DNA of 64,000 bases from Gemmatimonadaceae bacterium (GTDB taxonomy: Bacteria > Gemmatimonadota > Gemmatimonadetes > Gemmatimonadales > Gemmatimonadaceae): contig JAIEMN010000003.1 in assembly GCA_019752115.1 (NCBI GenBank), positions 1 through 64,000 of the forward strand, read 5' to 3'. Both the position numbers and the translations under genes were made by a program. Shown here in pieces: positions 8,855 through 17,136 of this stretch (position 1 is the stretch's first letter; every line of letters begins with the position of its first letter). The notes beneath the pieces are model-generated. The model was not told the origin of the DNA. It searched no databases and worked only from the letters and a program-made list of their open reading frames with translations.

Positions 8855-9112
8855 CGACCGGTGCTGGGGAATGAGACGGGGTGGACCCGCCAGATGACGA
8901 TGAAACGTTCTTCATGTAACCCCGGTCACTCGCCACGTCCAAACGTGAAGCTTTACTCATGATCGTATAAAGCACTGATACGAAAACACTTAACTCACTC
9001 TTCCACTTCAGAGAAATTTCCTACTCTGAAATGCATTTCCAGCGCGTTCGGCGTTACACGCTACCGGCACCAACCGTCATAGATCAGACGGTTTGTCCCC
9101 GCTAACCTCTCC
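8855..9112. promoter_or_regulatory. Divergent control region between two pilin operons
   Basis: These 258 bases have no gene and are clearly more AT-rich than their surroundings, especially 8940-9030. They contain dyads at 8964-8984 (TCGTAT...ATACGA), 9007-9030 (TTCAGAG...CTCTGAA) and 9072-9093 (AACCGTC...GACGGTT), plus a weaker one at 8935-8948 (CACGT...ACGTG). Promoters for both operons must lie here. A leftward candidate has TTAAGT and TTATAC spaced 17 bases apart. No sigma-54 GG/GC pair was recognised. Confidence 0.55.
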
Positions 9113-9589
9113 ATGTCCCCACACGCGCCGCGCCGCGGCTTTACGCTCGTTCAGATGTTGGTGGTGATCGCGATCATGGGCGCGATCATGTTTCGCGTCG
9201 CGCCCATCATCACCGATCTGAAGCGACGGAGCGCGTTGCGCGCAGCGCGGACGGAGCTCATTGCCGCCTTCTCGTCGGCGCAGGAAGCCGCGATGCAGAA
9301 GGGGAAGACGGCCACGCTCACGATCAGTGGCAACAGCATCACGGTCACCGCGCTGAGTGGTCTGACGGGCAATACGGTCACCGTGCTGGGCCCGATTCGC
9401 TTCGCCGATTTCGGCGCCACGCTGACGCCGCTCACGCCCGCGCCGAGTGCGCTGTCGTTTGATGCGCGCGGGTTGGTGACGCCGGCCACGACGCAAACGA
9501 ACAGCTATGTGGTGACGGTGCCGGGTGGTGCGGATACGGTGTGCGTCTCCGGGGGCGGATTGGTGCTGCCCAAGGGGTGCGTGCTGTGA
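9113..9589 (+). CDS. GspH/FimT-like pseudopilin with Gln at position 5
   Basis: 158 residues. The leader MSPHAPRRG is followed by FTLVQMLVVIAIMGA. The position normally occupied by the conserved Glu5 is Gln, which is unusual because Glu5 drives subunit docking. After the helix comes a typical GspH domain (ARTELIAAFSSAQEAAMQKGKTATLTI) and a C-terminal strand pair holding Cys residues (VCVSGGGLVLPKGC). It is the first gene of the rightward pilin operon, and its stop overlaps the GTG of the next gene by four bases. Confidence 0.83.
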   Translation: MSPHAPRRGFTLVQMLVVIAIMGAIMFRVAPIITDLKRRSALRAARTELIAAFSSAQEAAMQKGKTATLTISGNSITVTALSGLTGNTVTVLGPIRFADFGATLTPLTPAPSALSFDARGLVTPATTQTNSYVVTVPGGADTVCVSGGGLVLPKGCVL

Positions 9590-9927
9590 GTCGTCCGCGG
9601 GCCGGTGTGTCGATCATCGAAGTGCTGATTGCCTGCGTGCTGCTCACCGTAGCCGTCATGGGCATCGTGGGGGCGGCGACCAGCATCAGCAAGCAGACGG
9701 GGAACAGCCGTCGGCAGATTCAGGCCGCCGGCATGGCGCAACAGCGGCTCGATTCGCTGCGCAGCCTGCCGTGCAGTGGCATCGTGGCCGGGTCGTCCAC
9801 GCGCCAGGGAATCTCCCAGACGTGGACCGTGAGCGGGACCGGGAGCACGCGCACCATCGTGCTCACCATGCGCCTGCCGCGCATGACCAACGCCCAGACC
9901 TATCGGGCGCTCGTGCCATGCGTCTGA
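9586..9927 (+). CDS. PilV-like minor prepilin
   Basis: 113 residues. It starts at a GTG that overlaps the previous stop (GTGA); upstream codons in frame would lie wholly inside the GspH-like gene. The leader MSRPRAG precedes VSIIEVLIACVLLTVAVMG, with Glu5 present. The mature domain is short and has two Cys (LPCSG and VPCV) that could form a disulfide. The stop lies inside the next coding sequence (10-base overlap), indicating coupled translation. Confidence 0.82.
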   Translation: MSRPRAGVSIIEVLIACVLLTVAVMGIVGAATSISKQTGNSRRQIQAAGMAQQRLDSLRSLPCSGIVAGSSTRQGISQTWTVSGTGSTRTIVLTMRLPRMTNAQTYRALVPCV

Positions 9928-10856
9928 GCCGCTCGCACGCCGCGCGCCCTACTGGGGCACGATCCCGCCGGGGCTTCACGCTCCCGGAGCTCATGGTCAC
10001 CATCGTGATCCTCGGGCTCCTCGGGACGGCCGTCGCCGACATGATGCTCAAGCAGCAGCGCTTCTATCAGCGCACGAACGAGGAGATGCTCGTGCGCCGC
10101 AACCTGCGCAAAGCGCTGGCGATGCTCCCCACCGAACTGCAGGGCGTGTCCACGCCCGGTGGCGACATCAGCGCGTTCTCCACGAGTGCGATCACCTTCC
10201 ACAGCATTCTTGGCTCATCGCTCGTGTGCGCGAAGGGGAGTTCCACGCAGATCGACGTGCCCCCGGTGAACACGGCGCGCACGACGACGTCGAGCTGGTA
10301 CACGCTCCCCGCCGTTGGCGATACGCTGTACGCGCTGCGCAACGACTCGTCGGGCGTGGACGGGGACTACTGGTCGGCGCACCGCATCACGGCGGTGGCG
10401 TCGAGCAGCGCGTACCGCCCCACCGCGACGTACACCGATGCCACACTGGATGCCGGCAAGCTGCGCTATCGCTTCACCGTCACGCCGGCGCTTCCCGATT
10501 CCGTGGTGCCGGGGTCGGCCCTGCGCTTCGTGCGCAGCGCGCGCTACTCGCTGACGCAGGCGACGTCGGGGAACTGGTACATCAACCGCACCGAGCAGGT
10601 GGGTGGCGCCTGGCAGGCGAGTGTCCCGGTGGCCGGTCCCTTCGTGGCACCAGGGCTCAACGGCTCGGGAGGGATGGTGTTCGCCTACTACGACTCCACC
10701 GGCGCCGTGACCGCGACGGCGGCCCGCATCGCGCGCGTCGATGTCGTGCTGCGCGCCCTCGGCGGGAGCAGCTCCGGCACCAGCGGCCTCGGTGTGTCGA
10801 GTGCGGGCGTCCGCGACTCGATGTCTATTGGTATTGCCATCCGGAACCGTCGATGA
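9918..10856 (+). CDS. PilW-like minor prepilin
   Basis: 312 residues. A basic leader ends RSRRG, followed by FTLPELMVTIVILGLLG with Glu5. The second half is an exported beta-rich domain with no recognised fold. It matches the left operon's PilW-like gene in position (third) and general build, although the two differ in length. The ATG at 9918 lies 10 bases inside the preceding gene, and its stop overlaps the next ATG (ATGA). Confidence 0.82.
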   Translation: MRLSRSHAARPTGARSRRGFTLPELMVTIVILGLLGTAVADMMLKQQRFYQRTNEEMLVRRNLRKALAMLPTELQGVSTPGGDISAFSTSAITFHSILGSSLVCAKGSSTQIDVPPVNTARTTTSSWYTLPAVGDTLYALRNDSSGVDGDYWSAHRITAVASSSAYRPTATYTDATLDAGKLRYRFTVTPALPDSVVPGSALRFVRSARYSLTQATSGNWYINRTEQVGGAWQASVPVAGPFVAPGLNGSGGMVFAYYDSTGAVTATAARIARVDVVLRALGGSSSGTSGLGVSSAGVRDSMSIGIAIRNRR

Positions 10857-11980
10857 CCGCCGTCATGCCCCGCCCGCTGGTTCGTGAGCGCCGAGGCTCG
10901 GCGCTGATTCTCGTGCTCGTCGCGATGGTCGTGCTGTTGGTCTTGTCGAGTGGCGCGATGTTCGGCTCCATGCAGGAGCTGCGCACCAGTCGGAACGCGT
11001 CGGTGCAGCAGCGCGCGCAGCAGGCGTCCGAGTTCGGGTTGAATCAGCAGCTCGCGCAGTGGGGGACCACCCGCAACGCGATGGCGAACGGCGCCATCGA
11101 TTCCACAGTGGTCGCCGTGCAGACTGGCGACACCGCGCGCGTCCGGGTGCAACGCCTGAATGCGCGCACCTTCAACATCGTATCGATCGGCCGGTCGGCG
11201 ATCGGCAACGGGCTGATGGAAGCGCAGCGGCAGACGAGCATGCTGGTCCGCGTGAGCAGTCCGTCGATCATGCCCCTCGGCCTGATGTCGATCTTCAACA
11301 ACATCAACGTGCAGGGCTCACCGGTGCTCGACGGGCGCAACACGCCGCCGCCCGGTTGGAGCGCGTGCAGCGGCTACCCGACGACCGACACGGTGGCGCT
11401 CGCGTACAATCCGGCAGCGGTACCGACCATTCAGAAGGCCAACCAGACCGTGGGCGGCACACGGGCCACGGCCGCCGCCGCCGACACCTCCACGTACTCG
11501 GTCTTCGGGACGGAAACGTGGGCGTCGCTCATTGCCAAGGCCAACGTCACGACCAGCGGCGGGAATCCCTCGCCCGTGGGGACGAGCACGACGTGCGTGA
11601 CGTCGTCCACGAACTGGGGGGAACCGAACCGCAGCGGCAATCCGATCGTGGGCTGTCAGAACTACTTCCCGATCGTGTACTCGGCCGGTGATCTCTCGAT
11701 CACCGGCGGCCGAGGTCAGGGGATTCTGCTGGTGAACGGCTCGCTCACCATTCGCGGGAATTTCGTCTTTGCGGGAATCATTCTCGTGCGGAACAACCTC
11801 GACGTGGCCGGTACGCCGACGCTCTACGGATCGGTGATGGTGCGGGGTGCCAATGGCGCGGCGTCCAGTATTCTGGGCAACGCCGAGTTCAACTTCAGCC
11901 ACTGCGCGACGGGGCAGGCGCTCTCCGGCCTCGCGACGCCACGACGCACGGCCCAACGGAGCTGGACCCAGCTGTACTGA
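10853..11980 (+). CDS. PilX-like protein, copy 1 of tandem pair
   Basis: 375 residues. The basic RERRG is followed by SALILVLVAMVVLLVLSSG, the PilX-type N-terminal helix without Glu5. A helical stretch (QQASEFGLNQQLAQW) leads into an exported domain. This ends in a run of short strands (YSAGDLSITGGRGQGILL onwards) reading like a right-handed beta-helix of the kind seen in pilus-associated or bactofilin-like proteins. It is nearly superimposable on the next gene, which has exactly the same length. Starts at ATGA with the PilW-like gene. Confidence 0.8.
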   Translation: MTAVMPRPLVRERRGSALILVLVAMVVLLVLSSGAMFGSMQELRTSRNASVQQRAQQASEFGLNQQLAQWGTTRNAMANGAIDSTVVAVQTGDTARVRVQRLNARTFNIVSIGRSAIGNGLMEAQRQTSMLVRVSSPSIMPLGLMSIFNNINVQGSPVLDGRNTPPPGWSACSGYPTTDTVALAYNPAAVPTIQKANQTVGGTRATAAAADTSTYSVFGTETWASLIAKANVTTSGGNPSPVGTSTTCVTSSTNWGEPNRSGNPIVGCQNYFPIVYSAGDLSITGGRGQGILLVNGSLTIRGNFVFAGIILVRNNLDVAGTPTLYGSVMVRGANGAASSILGNAEFNFSHCATGQALSGLATPRRTAQRSWTQLY

Positions 11981-12011
11981 GGGGCGCGCTCCTCGAGCGC
12001 TCGACCCATCC

Positions 12012-12047
12012 GACGCGTCACCGCCCCCCGGGCTGTGACGCGTTTTT
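12012..12047 (+). terminator. Rho-independent terminator after PilX-like copy 1
   Basis: ACGCGTCAC and GTGACGCGT form a perfect 9-base stem around a 13-base loop, followed directly by five T. It lies 32 bases after the stop at 11980, so at least part of the transcripts should end before the second PilX-like copy. Confidence 0.8.
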
Positions 12048-12073
12048 CCCGTCGTTCGTCTGAGGTGTGCAGG

Positions 12074-12099
12074 AGTTCATGAGCCATTGCTCATGAACT
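12074..12099. promoter_or_regulatory. Perfect inverted repeat ahead of PilX-like copy 2
   Basis: AGTTCATGAGC-CATT-GCTCATGAACT has perfect 11-base arms and a 4-base loop. It sits between the terminator of copy 1 and the second copy, and no T-run follows. It could be an operator or an RNA leader hairpin that sets copy 2 expression apart from the operon. Confidence 0.45.
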
Positions 12100-12203
12100 T
12101 GCACGTCGGATTCCAGTTTTCGACGCTCCCTGGCCCTCACGGCACCATGTCCCGACTGTCCGCACGACGCCGCCGTCGTGCTCTTCCGCATCCGTCGCCG
12201 CTG

Positions 12204-13331
12204 ATGGCGACCCCGCGCCGCGACCGTCGCGGCTCGGCGCTCATTCTCGTGCTCGTGGCCATGGTGGTGCTGCTGGTGCTGTCGAGCGGGGCAATGATGG
12301 GGAGCATGCAGGAGCTCCGCATCAGTCGCACGCTGGCCATGCAGCAGCGAGCGCAGGCCGCGGCGGAGTTTGGCATGACCAATGAGCTGGCCAACTGGCC
12401 GGCCACGCGCAGCTCGATGGCGAACGGCGCGATCGATTCGTCGGTGGTCGTGATTCAGACGGGCGACACCGCGCGCGTGCGGGTGCAGCGTCTGAATGCG
12501 AAGACGTACAACGTCGTGTCGATTGGTCGCGCAGCAATCGGCAGCGGGTTGCTGGAAGCGCAACGGCAGACGAGCATGCTCGTGCGCGTGAGCGGCGGCG
12601 GCCGGCTCAGGCCGCTGGGGCTGCTCACGATGAACGACGACGTGCAGATCCAGGGCTCGGCCCTCGTGGACGGTCGCAATACGGCGCCGCCGGGGTGGAC
12701 CGACTGCGCCACGTTTCCCACCGGTGACACGACCGCGATCGCGTATGATCCATCGACCGTGCCGCAGGTGCAGAAGGCCAACCAGACCGTGGGCGCGCTG
12801 CGGTCGAATCCGTTGGCGGCCGACCCCAACACGTACAACGACATTGGCGGCGAAACGTGGGCCGCGCTGGCCGCGCGTGCGGGGATCAAAGTGTCGGGCA
12901 ATCTCAACCCGGCGCCGGTGGGCTCCGCGACGTCGTGCACGATGTCGTCGAGCAACTGGGGCGAACCGTATCGCGGCAATGGCTCGGTGGCCGGGTGCCA
13001 GAACTACTTCCCGCTGATCTACTCCGCCGGGGATCTCGACCTGCAGGGCAATGGCCGCGGGCAGGGCATCCTGATCGTGGACGGGCGGCTCCGCATCCGG
13101 GGCAATTTCGAGTTCTACGGTCTCATTCTCGTGGGCCAGCGCTTCGAGATGGAAGGCTCGTCGCAGGTGTACGGCGCCGTGATGGTGAATGCGCCGACGA
13201 ATGAAGATTCCAAGATCATTGGCAATGCGACCATGCGCTTCAGTCACTGCGCGCTGGGCAAGGCGGCCGCGGCCCTGGGCGGCGGCACGGTCACGCGCAC
13301 CAAGACGCGGAGCTGGGCGCAGGTCTACTAA
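12204..13331 (+). CDS. PilX-like protein, copy 2 of tandem pair
   Basis: 375 residues, a tandem paralogue of the preceding gene. The helix SALILVLVAMVVLLVLSSGAM, the TGDTARVRVQRLNA block and the C-terminal beta-helix-like part are shared almost word for word. The start is ambiguous: an ATG at 12147 is in frame, but the codons between it and 12204 use A/T third positions unlike the rest. The ATG at 12204 also gives the same length as copy 1. It has its own upstream region (terminator plus inverted repeat), so it may be expressed separately. Confidence 0.78.
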   Translation: MATPRRDRRGSALILVLVAMVVLLVLSSGAMMGSMQELRISRTLAMQQRAQAAAEFGMTNELANWPATRSSMANGAIDSSVVVIQTGDTARVRVQRLNAKTYNVVSIGRAAIGSGLLEAQRQTSMLVRVSGGGRLRPLGLLTMNDDVQIQGSALVDGRNTAPPGWTDCATFPTGDTTAIAYDPSTVPQVQKANQTVGALRSNPLAADPNTYNDIGGETWAALAARAGIKVSGNLNPAPVGSATSCTMSSSNWGEPYRGNGSVAGCQNYFPLIYSAGDLDLQGNGRGQGILIVDGRLRIRGNFEFYGLILVGQRFEMEGSSQVYGAVMVNAPTNEDSKIIGNATMRFSHCALGKAAAALGGGTVTRTKTRSWAQVY

Positions 13332-13357
13332 ATCCGACCTGCGCCCGGCGCCGGCGG

Positions 13358-15454
13358 CTAGGCGTTGCTTTCCTCCATCTCGCGGGCGTGCTCCGCGATG
13401 ATCTTCTGCGCGGCGTCGTGCGGGACCTGTTCGTAGCCACTGAAGCGGCGCACGAACGTGCCGAAGCCGTGCGTGAGTGAGAAGAGCTGCGTGGCGTAGA
13501 GGTGCAGCTCGCTTTGCGGCACCACGGCGCGGATCACGGTGCGGTCGCCGTTAGTGTCGGTGCCGAGGATGCTGCCGCGACGGCCGGAGAGATCGCCCAT
13601 CACGTCGCCAAGGAAGGCATCGGGGACCGTGATCTCGAGGTGATCGAGCGGCTCGAGCAGCACCGGACGGCACTTGCTCGCCACGCCCTTGAACGCGAGG
13701 ATGCCGGCCATCTTGAACGACATTTCGTTCGAGTCCACCGAGTGCGTGGAGCCGTCGTACACCTCAACGCGGAAGTCCACGAGCGGGAAGCCGGCCAGCA
13801 CGCCGCGTGCCGCAGCTTCCTGTACGCCGCGATCGACGGCCGGGATGTACTTCGATGGAATCACGCCGCCCACGATCTTGTCTTCGAACAGATAGCCTTC
13901 GCCGCGCGGCATGGGGCTCATGCGGATCCAGCAGTCACCGAACTGCCCACGCCCACCCGACTGCTTCTTGTGCCGCCCCTGCCCTTCGGCCTTGGCGGTG
14001 ATCGTTTCGCGGAAGGCGATGCGCGGTTTCCCAAGCTCGGCCTGCACGCCGAACTTGCGCTTGAGAATCGCCATGCAGACGTCGAGGTGCCGCTCACCCA
14101 TGCCGCCGACGAGCGTTTCGTGCGTCTCGGTGTTGTACTGCACGGTGAAGGTGGGATCTTCGTCGTGCAGCCGGTGGAGCCCCTGCTGGAGCTTGTCTTC
14201 TTCGCCGCGCACCGACGCGTGAATCGCGAAGTGCACCACGCTGTCGGGGAAGGCGATCGCCGGCAACCGCACCGGATGCTCCCGCGTGGAGAGCGTATCG
14301 TTGGTGTGTGTATTGCGCAGCTTGGCCACGCAGCCGATGTCGCCGGCGTGGAGCACGTTCACTTCCACGCGCTCGCGGCCGAGCGGCACGGAGAGGTGCC
14401 CCAGCTTTTCGATGCCGTCGCGGGTGGCGTTGAACACATCCTGCCCGTTGACGACCTTGCCCGACAGCACGCGGAAATAGCTCACATCGCCGACGTGCGG
14501 TTCGGCGAGCGTCTTGAAGACCAGCGCGGCGAACGGCCCGTCATCCTTGGCGTGCAGCTGCACCGTCTCATGCCCTTCGGCGCCGGTGAGGGCGTGGATC
14601 TCCTCCATCTCGTAGGCATTGGGCATCAGCTGCACGAGCTCGGTGAGGAGCGCGCGCACCCCGATCATGTTTTCGGCCGAGACGCAGAAGAGCGGGAACA
14701 GGTCGAGGCGCGCCATGGCGTCCTTCATGCCGTGGATAGCGTCGTCGCGCTCGATTTCCTGCCCCTCGAGATAGCGCTCGAGCAGCGCATCGTCGGTGGC
14801 GGAGATGGCTTCGATGAGCTCCTGCCGGTAGCGCGTGAACGCCTCCTGGCACTCGGCGGGGATGTCGGTCTCGACATACTCGCCCTTGGTGCCGCTCGTA
14901 TACATGTACGCGCGCTGCGTGAAGAGATTGATCACGCCCTTGAAGGCAGCGCCCTCGCCGCAGGGAATCTCGACGGGGATGACCTTGCTGGTCAGCCGGT
15001 CCTTGATCTGCTGGTAGATGCGATCGAAGTTCGCGTGCTCCTTGTCCATCATCGAGACGACGAAAAGCACAGGGTCCTGCTTGGCGACGGCGGCGCGGAA
15101 CATCCGTTCGGTGCCGACTTCGACGCCGCTCGCGGCCCCGATCACGCACAGCGCGCCATCGGCCGCGGCCAATCCCGCCATGGCATCGCCCTGAAAGTCG
15201 AGCGAGCCCGGGGTGTCAATGAAGTTGACCTTGCTGTCCTGCCATTCGGCGTACGCGCAGCCCAGGCTGATGGAGTAGCCGCGCTCGACTTCCTCGGGGA
15301 GGTGATCGGTGAGGGTGGTGCCTTCGCGAATGGTGCCGTGGCGTTTGCCGGAGCCGGCAGCGAAACAGAGTGCATCGACGAGGCTGGTCTTGCCGCTGCC
15401 GCCGTGGCCAACCACGGCGACGTTTCTGATGCCGGCGGAGTCGTAGTCCCGCAT
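13358..15454 (-). CDS. Elongation factor G-like GTPase
   Basis: 698 residues, full EF-G length with all domains: GTPase, beta-barrel, and domains III-V (GGMGERHLDVCMAILKRKFGV, GGRGQFGDCWIRM and GRRGSILGTD are visible). G1 is GHGGSGKTS instead of the AHIDAGKTT of the housekeeping factor. G3 is DTPG. G4 reads VVSMMDKEH where NKMD is normal, so the guanine-specificity Asn-Lys pair is lost. It therefore belongs to the divergent EF-G-like paralogues and is unlikely to be the main translocase. Single gene facing left; the nearest upstream gene ends with its own terminator. Confidence 0.85.
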   Translation of the reverse strand: MRDYDSAGIRNVAVVGHGGSGKTSLVDALCFAAGSGKRHGTIREGTTLTDHLPEEVERGYSISLGCAYAEWQDSKVNFIDTPGSLDFQGDAMAGLAAADGALCVIGAASGVEVGTERMFRAAVAKQDPVLFVVSMMDKEHANFDRIYQQIKDRLTSKVIPVEIPCGEGAAFKGVINLFTQRAYMYTSGTKGEYVETDIPAECQEAFTRYRQELIEAISATDDALLERYLEGQEIERDDAIHGMKDAMARLDLFPLFCVSAENMIGVRALLTELVQLMPNAYEMEEIHALTGAEGHETVQLHAKDDGPFAALVFKTLAEPHVGDVSYFRVLSGKVVNGQDVFNATRDGIEKLGHLSVPLGRERVEVNVLHAGDIGCVAKLRNTHTNDTLSTREHPVRLPAIAFPDSVVHFAIHASVRGEEDKLQQGLHRLHDEDPTFTVQYNTETHETLVGGMGERHLDVCMAILKRKFGVQAELGKPRIAFRETITAKAEGQGRHKKQSGGRGQFGDCWIRMSPMPRGEGYLFEDKIVGGVIPSKYIPAVDRGVQEAAARGVLAGFPLVDFRVEVYDGSTHSVDSNEMSFKMAGILAFKGVASKCRPVLLEPLDHLEITVPDAFLGDVMGDLSGRRGSILGTDTNGDRTVIRAVVPQSELHLYATQLFSLTHGFGTFVRRFSGYEQVPHDAAQKIIAEHAREMEESNA

Positions 15455-15660
15455 CGTCCCTCCACGCGGCCCGAGGCCGCGGATGTGCGCGGGACGCGCG
15501 CGCTGGAGGCGCGTGGAGCCCGCTGGGTGGGGTCCTCACCGGGTCCGCGCGATAATTGCGGCCCGTGGTCTAGCGTGTGGGCGGGACCGCGGGGAGGCAA
15601 GCACGACTGGAGGACGTGGGGTCGGGGGAAACCCTATAGCTGGGATTCAGACTTGGGAGG

Positions 15661-15704
15661 GATTCGGAGGTCGGAGCCCCGATCTCGCCTCCGACTTCCG
15701 AGTC
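15661..15704. repeat. Long imperfect hairpin
   Basis: GATTCGGAGGTCGGAG pairs with CTCCGACTTCCGAGTC over 16 positions, the two non-identical positions being G-U compatible, around a 12-base loop. There is no T-tract on either side, so it is not a typical terminator. Function unknown. Confidence 0.5.
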
Positions 15705-15742
15705 TCTCTGACCCCCCGGCAAACACGGTCTCGACAACAAGA

Positions 15743-15768
15743 AAGGGCGACGCCTTGGCGTCGCCCTT
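15743..15768 (-). terminator. Rho-independent terminator of the 15799-16356 gene
   Basis: AAGGGCGACGCC and GGCGTCGCCCTT are perfect 12-base arms. Read leftwards, the stem is followed by TTTCTTGTTG. It lies 30 bases after the stop of the minus-strand gene. Confidence 0.8.
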
Positions 15769-15798
15769 CCGGTATTCACAGACAAAGACAGGGGCGTC

Positions 15799-16356
15799 TC
15801 AGTCTCCCTCCACTTCGTAGGTAAAGGCATCGGCCTGCCGAATCGAATCCAGCCAGCTCTCCACCCCAGCGTCGTCCTCGAGGCTCCGTCCCGCTCCGCC
15901 GCTGGCCGCCGAGGCGGACACCAGGGAGAAGGTCAGCGCGCGTTCCGTGCCTTCGGGCCAGTCGGGCATCGCCAGACCAGCAGCCACGCGGCGAAGCGTG
16001 GGGCCGCAGGCGCCGAGGAGCTCGGAGGCGCGGGCCTCGAGCGTCGGCAGCGGAATATCGAGATCCTGGGTGACCAGACGACCCGTCGCGACATCCCGCC
16101 ACGCCGAATCTCCGACCGCACCGCGGTCCGGCCACACGCCCAGGTGGCGCACTACACCCGTCTGCACGGCTTCCAATCGCTCACTCTCGACCGTGGCCGC
16201 GATGGCCAGGGCGAGGGCCTGCGCATCGGCCTCACCGTACAGCGTCACCACTTCACGCCGCGAGCGAGTGCCGAAGGGGAGCACGGGAATCGAGTTCACG
16301 TGCGCGAGCACCGGCGAATCGCTCGGACGTGCCTCGAGTCGTACGAGGACGTCCAT
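15799..16356 (-). CDS. Hypothetical protein
   Basis: 185 residues with no recognised domain. The ATG at 16356 is preceded by GGAGGG at ideal spacing, which decides the start against longer in-frame options up to 16485. The sequence is acidic and lacks a signal peptide or membrane segment. Two similar-sounding halves (LEARPSDSPVLAHVNSIPVL and PTLEARASELLGACGPTL) suggest a compact soluble protein. It has its own terminator, so it appears to be a single transcription unit. Codon use is like that of its neighbours. Confidence 0.65.
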   Translation of the reverse strand: MDVLVRLEARPSDSPVLAHVNSIPVLPFGTRSRREVVTLYGEADAQALALAIAATVESERLEAVQTGVVRHLGVWPDRGAVGDSAWRDVATGRLVTQDLDIPLPTLEARASELLGACGPTLRRVAAGLAMPDWPEGTERALTFSLVSASAASGGAGRSLEDDAGVESWLDSIRQADAFTYEVEGD

Positions 16357-16550
16357 GGGTCCCTCCATTGCTAGGGTCAGAAGGCGTACCGGAGTGCGCT
16401 GCGTCACGTGCGCCGTCCACGTGATAGACGTGCCATCCGGTACAGGGCAACCTACGTAGAGCATCAGCCGTGCCACGAGTGACACATGTCACCGGTTGTG
16501 CAACGATCCGGCGACATCGGCGGCCGACCCCGTCCGGGGGACGGATGGGC

Positions 16551-17036
16551 TCAGTCGTCTGCGGGTGAGGCGTCAGCAGCCACCCAGGCGCCCCCGACGA
16601 GCGACAGCGCCATGGCTACACCAACAGGAACCGCACCGGGGATTGTTCCGGTCACACCGTAGCCTATACGCAACAGCGCCGGGAGCACGCTGGCCGACAC
16701 GACGCTGTACACCGCTGCGGCCACGACGGCCGCCGCGAGACGCCAGAGCCCGCGCTGCGGCAGCACCAGCAGCGCCAGCAGCACGCCCCAGGCGGTCGCG
16801 ACGAGCAGATGGTGGAGGTAGCCCAGGGCGACCGAGGTCAGCGGCGCCGAGAGAGAGGGCACGCCGATGCTTTCGAGGAGCCCGCGGCCGGCGAGCCGAA
16901 AGGCGCGGCCGGCTTCGCCATCGCGAATGCCAAGACCGAGAAGCGCCCCGCCGGTGGCAATGGTGGTCAGCGTCCCCACCGCGAACGCAGCGTCAACCAG
17001 ATCCTGCCAGCGTGGGGACGAACGAGGGGCGGCCAT
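16551..17036 (-). CDS. Hypothetical integral membrane protein
   Basis: 161 residues with about four hydrophobic helices (roughly residues 15-38, 65-92, 98-122 and 130-152) and a short acidic tail. No family is recognised. A putative single-gene unit, divergent from the DUF1800 gene to its right. Confidence 0.65.
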   Translation of the reverse strand: MAAPRSSPRWQDLVDAAFAVGTLTTIATGGALLGLGIRDGEAGRAFRLAGRGLLESIGVPSLSAPLTSVALGYLHHLLVATAWGVLLALLVLPQRGLWRLAAAVVAAAVYSVVSASVLPALLRIGYGVTGTIPGAVPVGVAMALSLVGGAWVAADASPADD

Positions 17037-17136
17037 GTCGGTAACATAAGGGTGCGTCGCACTGGGATGGGGCCGTTAACGGCCGGACAGGTGCGCCGTC
17101 CAAGCTCCTGTCACCGCTTTCGCTGAGGAGCGCTGC

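Larger units (their letters stand above)
15455..15798. other. 344-base gene-free stretch upstream of the EF-G-like gene
   Basis: No gene is supported here. It must contain the leftward promoter of the EF-G-like gene, but no convincing -35/-10 pair was identified. It also holds a long imperfect hairpin (15661-15704) and the terminator of the gene to its right (15743-15768). Confidence 0.6.

Noticed and set aside
8855-9112. Sigma-54 promoter for the pilin genes
   Set aside because: No TGGCAC-N5-TTGC-like pair was found on either strand.
15661-15704. Hairpin considered as a terminator
   Set aside because: No T-tract on either side, and a better terminator for the neighbouring gene lies at 15743-15768.
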